Source of the DNA: an uncultured Alphaproteobacteria bacterium
Lineage (GTDB): Bacteria; Pseudomonadota; Alphaproteobacteria; RF32; CAG-239
Assembly: GCA_944391615.1 (NCBI GenBank)
Contig: CALXUE010000003.1
Span: 1-64,000 of the forward strand
Direction of reading: 5' to 3'
DNA: 64,000 nucleotides
In this document: positions 36,398-45,208 of the stretch, piece by piece
How the letters are laid out: each line of letters begins with the position of its first letter
Numbering within the stretch: the stretch's first letter is position 1
Notes under the pieces: generated by a model
Told to the model about the DNA's origin: nothing
Database searches by the model: none
What the model saw: only the letters and a program-made list of their open reading frames with translations
Program-made: the position numbers and the translations under genes

Positions 36398-38194
36398 ATG
36401 AAAAAAATTTTTGTTCTTTTGACTTTGTTTCTTTGTACTTTGGCTGTCAATACGGCAAATGCCGCTTCTTTAACTGCTGAAGTTTCCAGAGATAAAATCG
36501 TGCAGGGTGAAACATTTAACCTTGTTTTGTCTTATGATGGGCCGCAGACAAATCTACAGCCCGATTTGACGGCTCTTAATACGGATTTTAATATTTTTGG
36601 GGTATCAAGCGCCTATCAACACAGCAACATTAATGGGCAAATTTCTCAAAAGCGCGAATGGCAAGTTCAGCTTATGCCAAAAAAAACCGGGGCTATTACC
36701 ATTCCATCCGTCACGCTTGGAAAAATGAAAACCTCTCCTCTTCAGGTTGAGGTATTGGAAGCCAGTCCCGAAAATATGGTTCGTTCTGACAAAAATATGC
36801 AGGCTGACTCTCATAACTATGCCGTTGATTATGAACTCGACACAAACTCTCCTTATGTTCAGCAAGAAATGAACATGACCCTAAAAATCTATGACACCGG
36901 CGGGTTGCAGGTGGAGCGGATTGCGCCGATGGTCGTGGATGAAAACTCGTGGATTATTCGTCCGCTCGGAGAAACGACTCAAGAATCTCAAGTGATTAAT
37001 GGGCAAAATGTGCGCGTTATTAAAGTTAAGCTCGCCCTGTTTCCACAAAAAAGCGGCAAACTCCAACTTCCGGAGTTGGCGGTTGACGGATATTATCTTA
37101 CAAAAGGAAACTCGCCTATGCAGCAGATTTTTGCAGATAACTTCGGCAACTTAAGAATTAGTGCTTTGGATGATGATTGGGCGGATATTTTTGCTTCTAA
37201 AAATATTGTGTCTTTGCGCACAAAACCACAGACCATTGATGTTTTGCCTATTCCTCAAGAATATGATGCCGGTTGGTGGGTGCCCGCCGAAAGTGTTGAA
37301 CTCTTCTCGGAATGGCGCCCGAATCCTCCGCAATTTAAGGTTGGTGAAGCCGTTACACGAAACATTATCCTCAAGGCTGTCGGTGTCGTCGACTCGCAGC
37401 TTCCGAATATTGATTTTAAGGAAAATTCTAACTTACAACAATATCCGGAAAAACCGGTTAATGAGATGCGCGTTGAAAATGGAAAAATTGTTTCTTATCG
37501 GATGATTTCTAATGTGTATATTCCAACCACCGCCGGACAAGAAACCGTTCCCGAAATTAAGCTCAAATGGTTTAATACCCTAACAAAGCAAATGCAAACC
37601 GTGTCTTTGCCTGCGCTTAATATTGTGGTGGCTCCGAATCCAAATATGAACGCTTCACTAGTTCAAGATACGGCGCCTACACCTTCTTCTAAAGTTGCTC
37701 CTATCAATAATAAACCGCAAACACCATCTCAAACAGATAAGCAAAAAGCGGCGCATGAACAATTTAAGCAAGATTTTCCTTTTTGGATTATTTTAATTGC
37801 TTTTGGTGCCGGTGTTATCATCAGTTATTTAGTGTTTGCCTTTATTAAGGCTAAAAAAAGTTATAATCAAGATGAAATACAGATTAAAAACTTTGATAAG
37901 GCTGTGCTTAAAGCAGCTAAAAACAGGCAGATGAAAGAACTGCGGGATAACCTTATTCTTTGGGGAAGGAATCATTTTGGTCATGATGCAATCACAAATC
38001 TCAATGAGTTGGCAGATTTGGTCCAAGATGAAGCTTTTAAGAATATTCTTAATGATTTATCTTCAGCATTATATGCCCAAAATTCTTCTTCCTGGGATTT
38101 GGATAAATTTGTTGCGGTTTTTGAAAGAATTTCTAAATCAAAGAAAAAGTCGCAAAAGCATAATGACAAGCCTTTGCCTGATCTTTATAAGTAA
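36398..38194 (+). CDS. batD: BatD-like protein (oxygen-tolerance family)
   Basis: 598 residues from the ATG giving MKKIF. Signal peptide (about 1-23), long periplasmic beta-rich region with repeated Ig-like units (SLTAEVSRDKIVQGETF is the BatD start), one membrane segment (about 465-488) and a cytoplasmic helical tail of about 110 residues. BatD partners BatA/BatB at the inner membrane. Named from Bacteroides aerotolerance, but a direct oxygen role is disputed. It is the last gene of the operon, before a strong terminator. Confidence 0.85.
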   Translation: MKKIFVLLTLFLCTLAVNTANAASLTAEVSRDKIVQGETFNLVLSYDGPQTNLQPDLTALNTDFNIFGVSSAYQHSNINGQISQKREWQVQLMPKKTGAITIPSVTLGKMKTSPLQVEVLEASPENMVRSDKNMQADSHNYAVDYELDTNSPYVQQEMNMTLKIYDTGGLQVERIAPMVVDENSWIIRPLGETTQESQVINGQNVRVIKVKLALFPQKSGKLQLPELAVDGYYLTKGNSPMQQIFADNFGNLRISALDDDWADIFASKNIVSLRTKPQTIDVLPIPQEYDAGWWVPAESVELFSEWRPNPPQFKVGEAVTRNIILKAVGVVDSQLPNIDFKENSNLQQYPEKPVNEMRVENGKIVSYRMISNVYIPTTAGQETVPEIKLKWFNTLTKQMQTVSLPALNIVVAPNPNMNASLVQDTAPTPSSKVAPINNKPQTPSQTDKQKAAHEQFKQDFPFWIILIAFGAGVIISYLVFAFIKAKKSYNQDEIQIKNFDKAVLKAAKNRQMKELRDNLILWGRNHFGHDAITNLNELADLVQDEAFKNILNDLSSALYAQNSSSWDLDKFVAVFERISKSKKKSQKHNDKPLPDLYK

Positions 38195-38198
38195 CACA

Positions 38199-38230
38199 AA
38201 AAACTCGGGAGTTCATCCCGAGTTTTTTTT
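38199..38230 (+). terminator. Terminator of Bat operon
   Basis: Stem AAACTCGGGA / TCCCGAGTTT, five-base loop, eight-T run. Confidence 0.95.
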
Positions 38231-38241
38231 ATTCTATTTTT

Positions 38242-38400
38242 TTACCATGGAATGCCGTTGATACATCTTTCAGGATGAGCCTGACAGATTTCATCATCGT
38301 GGTTCATACCATGAAGCTCTTCCCGCTCTTTGGAAAAATTGCCGGCGACAAAGCACCCTGATAAAAACATTACACTTATTAAAATTAAAAATTTTTTCAT
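38242..38400 (-). CDS. Small lipoprotein
   Basis: 52 residues. A short basic start MKKF, hydrophobic core and lipobox LSGC (Cys at 16) show a lipoprotein signal peptide. The mature part has two further Cys and many charged residues (His-Asp-Asp-Glu). It lies just downstream of the small membrane protein gene (gap 10 bp) on the same strand. Function unknown. Confidence 0.65.
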   Translation of the reverse strand: MKKFLILISVMFLSGCFVAGNFSKEREELHGMNHDDEICQAHPERCINGIPW

Positions 38401-38410
38401 GGCTTTATCC

Positions 38411-38779
38411 TTAAAAAACGATTTGATAACATATAAACAGCAAAAATAATGTTGCTAACCTTGAAACATAGCGCAGCCACACACTCTTATCGTATTTGTC
38501 TGAGCTTCTCCATATTCCCAGCAATAATACCACGCTGTACCACACAAACGCTGCCAAACAAATCAAATAGCAAAAGCTCAATATAACCAGAGTGGTGTCT
38601 ATGTTAAACAAGCTAAAATATCTGCTGAAATACATATACAAGCTTATCCCATGAAGTTTTCCGGCTAAAAGCGAACCTAAAAACCTGACAACAAAAAGGC
38701 ATACGCACATTCCCAGCACGCCAAATTTCCAAAATGTGTCTGCTAATGACAGCTCGCCTGCTATAAGTTTTTTTATCAT
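38411..38779 (-). CDS. Small integral membrane protein
   Basis: 122 residues with four hydrophobic segments (about 17-38, 58-80, 75-95 and 105-122) and a short basic N-terminus starting MIKKLIAGELSL. No enzyme motif. Similar short membrane proteins are frequent in proteobacteria, but their role is not known. Probably co-transcribed with the lipoprotein gene. Confidence 0.65.
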   Translation of the reverse strand: MIKKLIAGELSLADTFWKFGVLGMCVCLFVVRFLGSLLAGKLHGISLYMYFSRYFSLFNIDTTLVILSFCYLICLAAFVWYSVVLLLGIWRSSDKYDKSVWLRYVSRLATLFLLFICYQIVF

Positions 38780-38852
38780 CTTATGTCCTTTGTTTTTATA
38801 TTTATTATTTCACTATGCTTTTTTCTATAAAGCAAGCAAAAAACTCTCTCCA

Positions 38853-40235
38853 TTAACAGGTGGCAACATTAATTGCCAAACCGCCCAGAGATGTTTCTTT
38901 GTATTTGTTTTGCATATCCTTGCCGGTGTCAAACATGGTTTTTATAACCGAATCGAGAGAAACCAAATGATGCCCTCTGCCTTCAAGGGCTAACCGCGCA
39001 GAGTTTACTGCCTTGATGGCGCCCATAGCATTGCGCTCTATGCAAGGAACTTGAACCAATCCACACACAGGATCACAGGTTAAGCCCAAATTATGTTCCA
39101 TGGCGATTTCGGCCGCATTTTCTATTTCTTCAATCGATCCGCCCATTGCCGCGCATAATCCTGCTGCCGCCATTGAACAGGCAACTCCAACTTCACCTTG
39201 ACAGCCAACTTCTGCTCCTGATATTGAGGCATTGGCTCGATATAAGCTGCATATTGCCGAGGCCGTTAATAAAAATATTTTTAAGCCTTCTTGGGTGTCA
39301 TACGGTGATTTGACATGCGCATAGCGTTCATAATAGCGGCTCACCGCCGGTATGATACCTGCCGATCCCATGGTTGGCGCCGTAACAATTTGTCCGCCGG
39401 AAGCATTTTCTTCCGCTACGGCAAAGGCCCACAAATTTATCCAGTCTATGATATCTAACGGATCATAGTCGTTGTTTTCAAATTTTTCGGCTAATCTCTT
39501 ATAAATCTCCGGAGCGCGGCGTCTGACATTTAATCCGCCCGATAAAATACCTTCCTTATGAATGCCTCTTTCAATGGTTCTTTGCATAACTTGATATATT
39601 TTACGCATATAGTTCTCCAGAGAATCTTTACCCCAGATTGCACACTCATTTTGATAAATCAGTTCTGCTATTGTTTGATTGTTTTTCCGGCATAATTCTT
39701 TGAGTTCGTTAAAACTCTTATAGACATTGGGCTCATTATATTCGGCACGTTCCGTACGTTGTTTAATTTCATCCTGACGGGCAATCGTCCCGCCTCCGAC
39801 AGAAAAATAAACTTCTTCCAACAAAACATCATTATTTTTATCATAAGTCTTAAAACGCATTCCATTAGAATGTTCCGGCAAAAAAATTGTTTTGGCAAAG
39901 ACAATGTCTTTTTCCTTGTCAAACGGAACCGCTGTTTTTTGCCCTAAATGAATTATTTTATCTCGTTCAACCGCATTGATATATGGAATGGTCGGGTCGA
40001 CTTGTTCAGCTTCAAGGCCCATAAGTCCGTAGATGACGGCTTTGTCCGTGCCGTGACCAACCCCTGTTAACGCTAAAGAACCATATAAGGTTACTTCAAC
40101 ACGGGTGACTTGTTCTATTTTGTGTTGTTTAATCAGATTATCGACATATCTTTTTGCGGCTTTCATCGGTCCGACCGTGTGCGAACTTGACGGACCGATA
40201 CCTATTGCAAATATCTCAAAAAAACTGTAATACAT
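38853..40235 (-). CDS. sdaA: L-serine ammonia-lyase, single chain, iron-sulfur type
   Basis: 460 residues, the length of fused alpha-beta enzymes. N-terminal [12 protein letters not shown] is the beta-domain serine/phosphate loop; the alpha domain has [15 protein letters not shown] and the cysteines of [14 protein letters not shown] that hold the [4Fe-4S] cluster. It deaminates L-serine to pyruvate and ammonia and is oxygen-sensitive, fitting an anaerobe. It is the last gene of a four-gene run, 3 bp after the HExxH peptidase gene. Confidence 0.93.
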   Translation of the reverse strand: MYYSFFEIFAIGIGPSSSHTVGPMKAAKRYVDNLIKQHKIEQVTRVEVTLYGSLALTGVGHGTDKAVIYGLMGLEAEQVDPTIPYINAVERDKIIHLGQKTAVPFDKEKDIVFAKTIFLPEHSNGMRFKTYDKNNDVLLEEVYFSVGGGTIARQDEIKQRTERAEYNEPNVYKSFNELKELCRKNNQTIAELIYQNECAIWGKDSLENYMRKIYQVMQRTIERGIHKEGILSGGLNVRRRAPEIYKRLAEKFENNDYDPLDIIDWINLWAFAVAEENASGGQIVTAPTMGSAGIIPAVSRYYERYAHVKSPYDTQEGLKIFLLTASAICSLYRANASISGAEVGCQGEVGVACSMAAAGLCAAMGGSIEEIENAAEIAMEHNLGLTCDPVCGLVQVPCIERNAMGAIKAVNSARLALEGRGHHLVSLDSVIKTMFDTGKDMQNKYKETSLGGLAINVATC

Positions 40236-40238
40236 TGC

Positions 40239-41951
40239 TTAAAAATGCATCCTTATATCTTTATAACATTTTATTCCCAAATCTTGCTGGACTTTGGCGA
40301 TATGTTCATGCAAATCCGTCCAGTCTGAATATTTGTCAATAAACTCTTTAGCTTTATCCGGTGATTTGGATAGCTGAACAGCTATGGTTTCTTCCAAAAT
40401 TTTGTGCATGACTGCCGGCATTTTATCAAAATGAATAACCAGCTTGCCTTCCGAGTTAAATTCTATGGCGCCGTGCTGCAACAAAAAGTTAAAATGTATC
40501 AAATCACCTAAGCGATGCGGCTGGCTTAACTTTGGCTTTGATTTAAGCAACATCCTAACCACCCATGAGGTATAAACCTCTTTTAAGGTTTGTTCATCGA
40601 TGATTCCGGCTTTGACATATTCCGGCATAAAGGTGATGGAAACAACGTCGGCTTTGTTTTCTTCTATTGTGTGTTTATACAGACCCAGCGCATTTTGATA
40701 GCTACTGTTTGGACCTAAGGAGTGGCCGTTTTCGTGGCCTATCACAAATATATGTTCGGCCTCATCCTTAAAATATTTGTGAAAATCTTCTCTTACAAGT
40801 GCATTTAATAACTTCTTTTGCTTTTCCTTATCTCCGCTCATTCTGACCTGACGGTGATAAACGTTTCTTCTGCCGCCGCCGGTTTTGACAGATAATTTAT
40901 CATCATTTGGCAGGTTCTGCGCCGTGGTTATTGCTCCGCGGCACTGCGCATAATCTCCACACAAGGCGGCCAAATCAACATCAACCATGGTTTGTTTTAA
41001 TTCTTCTCCCTTGGTGATGTTTTGTTCGTATCTATCTGCATAAGGCATTAAACCGGCCAATGTTTTCATATGCTCTTTAAAGCGCAGCAATAACTTTGTG
41101 CCTTCTTTATTAACAATTCCGACCCGGACGCCAAGCATATCTTTGGCCACAACTTCTATACCTCGTTCTGCCAACATTTCGGCCAGTGCCGCATTTTCAC
41201 ATATGGTGCCGCTCATTTCATCATCATAATTTTCGCGGCTGAGTGTGAACTCTAAAGGTGTATTTTGCATTTGCGCCCAATGTTTGTCGGCTAACATATC
41301 CATATCTTCATTGTTTTGCAACAAGGCCTGCGCTTGCCAGCCTAAATAGTCTTTTAGCAAGGCATCATCGGTATAATGTGCCGCCAGCTCCAGCTGATTG
41401 GCTATTGCTGAAAACTCTTTGGCAAAATACTCCGTATAATCTATGGCTTTGAGTTCATCGCCGTTTCTTCTGACCATGGTGCGCGCGCTTAAAATCTTTT
41501 TAACTTCAGCATCTTTACCTTTTTCCAGCATTTTTTTAATTATCCGGTGAAACTCTTCTACACTCAAATCTTGCGGATAAAAATTGCGACCGGCAAAACC
41601 ATGTATGCCCTCAAAAATTTCGACCGGTTTGGGGTCCACGCCGTTTAAACCTTCAACTCCGCTCATCATTTGAAACAATTTTAAGGCTTTGGCTGCGTGC
41701 GTGCTTTGTTTGGCGGCTTCTTCCAAGCCTTTTCTCATGATACGGTTCATATGGTGGTCTTGCTCTTGAGCAACGTCGGTCATCATTTTTCCGGCATTGA
41801 CCAGATATTGAAGCGCTTTTTTATCCCCTTCCGATAATTCTTTGTAACCTGAAAAGTCTTTGTCTATCAACTCTATCGGCAAAGTTTGGTTATTTATGAT
41901 ATCATCTAATTTTTCTTCACTTAAAGCAATCTCATATCCCTTAATTTTCAT
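40239..41951 (-). CDS. HExxH zinc peptidase, M49 (dipeptidyl-peptidase III)-like
   Basis: 570 residues, no signal peptide. The zinc motif HENGH (about 406-410) is followed about 20 residues later by EENKAD, resembling the EExRAD glutamate motif of M49 peptidases; an upstream GGGRRNVYHR also fits. Classical M49 has HExxGH with one extra residue, so this is a divergent member or a sister family. M49 enzymes remove dipeptides from peptide N-termini in the cytoplasm. The gene overlaps the Memo/AMMECR1 gene by 11 bp and is followed 3 bp later by sdaA, hinting at peptide and amino-acid breakdown. Confidence 0.6.
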   Translation of the reverse strand: MKIKGYEIALSEEKLDDIINNQTLPIELIDKDFSGYKELSEGDKKALQYLVNAGKMMTDVAQEQDHHMNRIMRKGLEEAAKQSTHAAKALKLFQMMSGVEGLNGVDPKPVEIFEGIHGFAGRNFYPQDLSVEEFHRIIKKMLEKGKDAEVKKILSARTMVRRNGDELKAIDYTEYFAKEFSAIANQLELAAHYTDDALLKDYLGWQAQALLQNNEDMDMLADKHWAQMQNTPLEFTLSRENYDDEMSGTICENAALAEMLAERGIEVVAKDMLGVRVGIVNKEGTKLLLRFKEHMKTLAGLMPYADRYEQNITKGEELKQTMVDVDLAALCGDYAQCRGAITTAQNLPNDDKLSVKTGGGRRNVYHRQVRMSGDKEKQKKLLNALVREDFHKYFKDEAEHIFVIGHENGHSLGPNSSYQNALGLYKHTIEENKADVVSITFMPEYVKAGIIDEQTLKEVYTSWVVRMLLKSKPKLSQPHRLGDLIHFNFLLQHGAIEFNSEGKLVIHFDKMPAVMHKILEETIAVQLSKSPDKAKEFIDKYSDWTDLHEHIAKVQQDLGIKCYKDIRMHF

Positions 41952-43443
41952 TTTCTGTTATCTCCACCGTATAAAATTTATATATTTTGATTTGGTTTGA
42001 CCAATAGCTCGGATTTAAGCCGGCCGTGAATTTTAAGTCATTCAAAAAGTCTTGTTTGGTTTTATAATTTTGCCATTTGCTTGGTAAAAAGATGGCTTGT
42101 CTGTTGCCTGAGCGCAAAATAACACCGTCTGTCCCTGTGTTTAATTTTTCTAGCAAATCTTTTTCATCTTTATATTTTACTTGTTCAAATCCTGTTATTA
42201 AGAGAATGGATATTTTTAGGTCTTTTGAAGACAGGGGCAATGGCTGCGGGAACTTTGCTAAAGCAAGCCTTGCGTTTTCTGCCACATTTAAGGCTATGCC
42301 CTGTCCGGCGATGATACTGCCGTTTTCTTGGTGATTGCCGTCTTTATCCGTTATGCGAACATAGCAAGCGCCCTTGTTAAACAATATGTCGTCATAGTCT
42401 TTACGCGAGGGTTTATATTCATGTTCATGGAGCAACATATCTTCAACCGAAACGCGCGCAATTTGCAATAATTTTGCTCCATAAAGAGTCTTAAAATCTT
42501 CTAAAGATTTTTGCTCCCTTAAAATACTTTTATCTCTTGTTTGTGTTTCTATATCCAGTTCATAGCCAGAATATTTGTTGAACTGTTTCATTTCATGTTC
42601 GGCATTGACCAGGTCTATGGTTTTTGGGGTCAGATTTAATTCTTTAGCCATTAAAACTGCTGTTTCTATGCCGATTTTGCCACAATTTTGATGTTCATCC
42701 GCACTTTCTGACAAGGGATTTTGAACATCTGAAAAATAATTAGACAAGTCGGCTGAAAATATAACCACCGTATCTTGTTGTTGGGCGTATGGAGTCAAAG
42801 CTTCGGCTAAATCTTTTGGCTTGATGTCACTATAAAGAATTGGCACAAGGCTGAACTTATCCAATACCTTGGGCAAATTCTTTAACTGTTCGGTTAAAAG
42901 ATTTTCTTTGGCAAAAGCTTTTGAGTGATAGCGCAAAGATTTTTTTTCACTCAATACTTCTGATATCTTTTCATTAATCGGGATATTGGCCAGCTCACCT
43001 TGCTTTAACAATCCGGCTCCTTTGAAATTGGCATGATGGGCGGGAGCTACAAATATGACATTTTTTATGCTTTTTGAATAAGGTTTCAAACTTTGATATG
43101 CAGTTTGTGCAACCGCCTGCGAATATTGGTATCCGGCATGCGGAATTATAAAAATCTCCGGACGCGATGAAAGCGGTGCTTCTTTTGAGGTATTGCCAAT
43201 AAAATTTTCATATCGGGCTTTGGCTTCTTCTATCGAGGCCGGATAAAACAAGCCCGCGACAACTAACGGACGCGTTCTTTCAACATATTCTTCCGGAATT
43301 TCATAATCCGTTATCTTTTGCGGATTGGAGTCTGTGTGTTTGATAAAATTTTTGTAATTCACAAACAATATCAACAAAATAACAACCGCTATCAAGGCAT
43401 ATTTGCCTAACTGAGAATAGCTTAAATTCAGGTTTCTTATCAT
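41941..43443 (-). CDS. Memo-AMMECR1 fusion, AmmeMemoRadiSam system B+A
   Basis: 500 residues. An N-terminal membrane segment (about 15-28), then a Memo domain (about 53-320) starting VAGLFYPAS with IPHAGYQYS and histidines in PAHH, and an AMMECR1 domain (about 325-500). This is the combination called AmmeMemoRadiSam proteins B and A; the third member, a radical SAM protein, is not in the window. Biochemical function of the system is unknown; Memo resembles non-haem iron dioxygenases. The membrane anchor is unusual, since most homologues are soluble. Second gene of the HAD - Memo - peptidase - sdaA run. Confidence 0.85.
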   Translation of the reverse strand: MIRNLNLSYSQLGKYALIAVVILLILFVNYKNFIKHTDSNPQKITDYEIPEEYVERTRPLVVAGLFYPASIEEAKARYENFIGNTSKEAPLSSRPEIFIIPHAGYQYSQAVAQTAYQSLKPYSKSIKNVIFVAPAHHANFKGAGLLKQGELANIPINEKISEVLSEKKSLRYHSKAFAKENLLTEQLKNLPKVLDKFSLVPILYSDIKPKDLAEALTPYAQQQDTVVIFSADLSNYFSDVQNPLSESADEHQNCGKIGIETAVLMAKELNLTPKTIDLVNAEHEMKQFNKYSGYELDIETQTRDKSILREQKSLEDFKTLYGAKLLQIARVSVEDMLLHEHEYKPSRKDYDDILFNKGACYVRITDKDGNHQENGSIIAGQGIALNVAENARLALAKFPQPLPLSSKDLKISILLITGFEQVKYKDEKDLLEKLNTGTDGVILRSGNRQAIFLPSKWQNYKTKQDFLNDLKFTAGLNPSYWSNQIKIYKFYTVEITENEN

Positions 43444-43453
43444 GTTTTAAGTT

Positions 43454-44131
43454 TTACTCCTTGGCGGTTATAAGGCTATTATATAATTCTTCAAACCCTT
43501 TGAAGTGGATGATGCTGTTTGAGGTGTCTGATTCATCACCCCAAATAGACTTGTTGATGCGAATCGGCAGAGCATTGATGGCCTCGGCCATTAAACTATC
43601 TTGTGGGCTATCTCCTATAACCCAAACATTTTGCGGAGTGATTTGTGAGGCAGGCAAAAAATCTTTGAGCGCATAGAGGGCTTGTTCTTTGTGCGGTTTA
43701 TCCGCCTCGGCCTCGTGCCCGCAAACGATGTTGCAGAATAAATCTTTGTCATATAAAAGCGGCAATTCATATTCTAGCAAGCAGCGTTCCTTGTTGGTGA
43801 CAATTATCATTTTTATGTGGTGTTTGGCAAAAAAATTCAAAACCTCCCGTGCTTTGGGAAATGATGAAATTTCATCGGGTACTATTTTTTTATATATTTC
43901 GCGATACTTAGCATAAGCTGATGCTGCATTTTGAGGACCAAAAACATTTACAAAATTATCCTTGAACGATAGGTTGCAATCTCTTTTTTCTTTAGAGATT
44001 TCCCAGTCAGGCAAATTATATTCCGCCAAAACCTGATTGACAGCCGCCACCAATGAGGAACGGCTTTCAGCTAGCGTATTATCCCAATCAAAAATGACAT
44101 ATTGTAATTTTGAAATATCTAATTGCACCAT
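43454..44131 (-). CDS. HAD family hydrolase, phosphoglycolate-phosphatase-like
   Basis: 225 residues from the ATG following GGAGTAAAAAG; upstream codons to 44224 are not family-like. Motif I DWDNTLAES (nucleophile Asp and acid-base Asp), motif II IVTNK, motif III Lys (DKPHKE) and motif IV VIGDSPQDSLMA are intact. It fits the Gph-like subfamily; the substrate cannot be told. First gene of a compact operon with Memo-AMMECR1, peptidase and sdaA. Confidence 0.85.
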   Translation of the reverse strand: MVQLDISKLQYVIFDWDNTLAESRSSLVAAVNQVLAEYNLPDWEISKEKRDCNLSFKDNFVNVFGPQNAASAYAKYREIYKKIVPDEISSFPKAREVLNFFAKHHIKMIIVTNKERCLLEYELPLLYDKDLFCNIVCGHEAEADKPHKEQALYALKDFLPASQITPQNVWVIGDSPQDSLMAEAINALPIRINKSIWGDESDTSNSIIHFKGFEELYNSLITAKE

Positions 44132-44265
44132 CTTTTTACTCCGCAAGGTATCATACGAAAAGTCAAAATATTTTGCAAGCACATAAAAAAATATTCTTTG
44201 CTTGCGCAGAAAATATACGGCCAAAAAAAATCGTGTAAACCCTTGTCAAACCTTGAAAATTTCTA

Positions 44266-44294
44266 TTTACAGACTTTTTTCCTTGTGGTATAAT
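44266..44294 (+). promoter_or_regulatory. Promoter of the second Cys-rich/Lcl_C operon
   Basis: -35 TTTACA, 17-bp spacer, perfect -10 TATAAT, about 37 bp before the ATG at 44331. Confidence 0.8.
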
Positions 44295-44330
44295 ACGAGT
44301 CGTGGAGATAAGTTGAAAGGTGTTTCGAAA

Positions 44331-45170
44331 ATGAAAAAACAAACTTTTTTGTTTTCAGCATGCAATGCTTTATTATGGCTTTTTAGTTATAATAATGTAT
44401 ATGCTGATGTTTCAAATTTCAAGACGACAGACAATTTCTTTTTGACCAACACACAACACACACAGTTTTTGTCTGATGCCTCCGACTTATCTCCAGATGA
44501 GTTTATCAAAGTTGCGCAAGTTTGCTGGATTATGGACACCGGCGAATGTTTTGGCGTTAATTTTATTTCCGCTGACAGAGATTTGAATAATCCATCTAAC
44601 CCTGAAGATTATGTTCCCAAAGGGCCGACTGATTGTATTGAAGAAGGTTATACCATTACTACCTGTCCCAATGGCTATAAGGGCAACAAAGAATGTTTGT
44701 ATGCCAAAGGGTATTATGCCGAATGTATTGAAGACTGTCCCAGTAATTATAAGCAATGTGAAGAGCCTTATCATGGTGTGGGGCAAGAATGCGGCGATGG
44801 TTATTACGCCAGTTGTCAATGCGACTACTGCGACGGCTATTCCTACAAAAAAGAAGATATTCCCGATGGCTATGTGGTGGATGGTGAGCCTTGTGTATCC
44901 TGTAACGGCGAAGTTTATAAAATCAAAGTCAACCCTTGTGAGGGTTATCAAGACTGCGGCTCGATGGGCGGCAAGGTCGGGGCAACAACGTGTTTATCCG
45001 GCACAAATATGATGTATAGCGAATGCAAACCTTGCCCGAGTTTAGGGGAATATGACACCTGCCCGCCGTGTTCGGTTTGTAGTTATGAAGAATGTTCCAA
45101 CAAATATTATGTGACGGGTTGTGCTGCGGGCTGTCAAGATTACTGCGACTACTGCGCGTTTGAACAGTAA
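44331..45170 (+). CDS. Cys-rich secreted protein (paralogue of 1-744)
   Basis: 279 residues from the ATG after GAAAGGTGTTTCGAAA; the upstream in-frame extension lies before the promoter. Signal peptide about 1-25 (ending VYA). About 35 cysteines in closely spaced CxxC-like groups from residue 60 to the end, suggesting many disulfides. Strong similarity to the partial protein at 1-744. It is co-transcribed with the Lcl_C gene 38 bp downstream. Repeated duplication of the pair suggests a functional unit, possibly surface anchor plus lectin; this is inference. Confidence 0.8.
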   Translation: MKKQTFLFSACNALLWLFSYNNVYADVSNFKTTDNFFLTNTQHTQFLSDASDLSPDEFIKVAQVCWIMDTGECFGVNFISADRDLNNPSNPEDYVPKGPTDCIEEGYTITTCPNGYKGNKECLYAKGYYAECIEDCPSNYKQCEEPYHGVGQECGDGYYASCQCDYCDGYSYKKEDIPDGYVVDGEPCVSCNGEVYKIKVNPCEGYQDCGSMGGKVGATTCLSGTNMMYSECKPCPSLGEYDTCPPCSVCSYEECSNKYYVTGCAAGCQDYCDYCAFEQ

Positions 45171-45208
45171 GAGAGAGAAAAAGTTTAATTATTATTTAGG
45201 AGGAGAAA

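Noticed and set aside
44132-44224. N-terminal extension of the HAD protein
   Set aside because: GGAGTAAAAAG precedes the ATG at 44131, and the HAD domain begins shortly after it.
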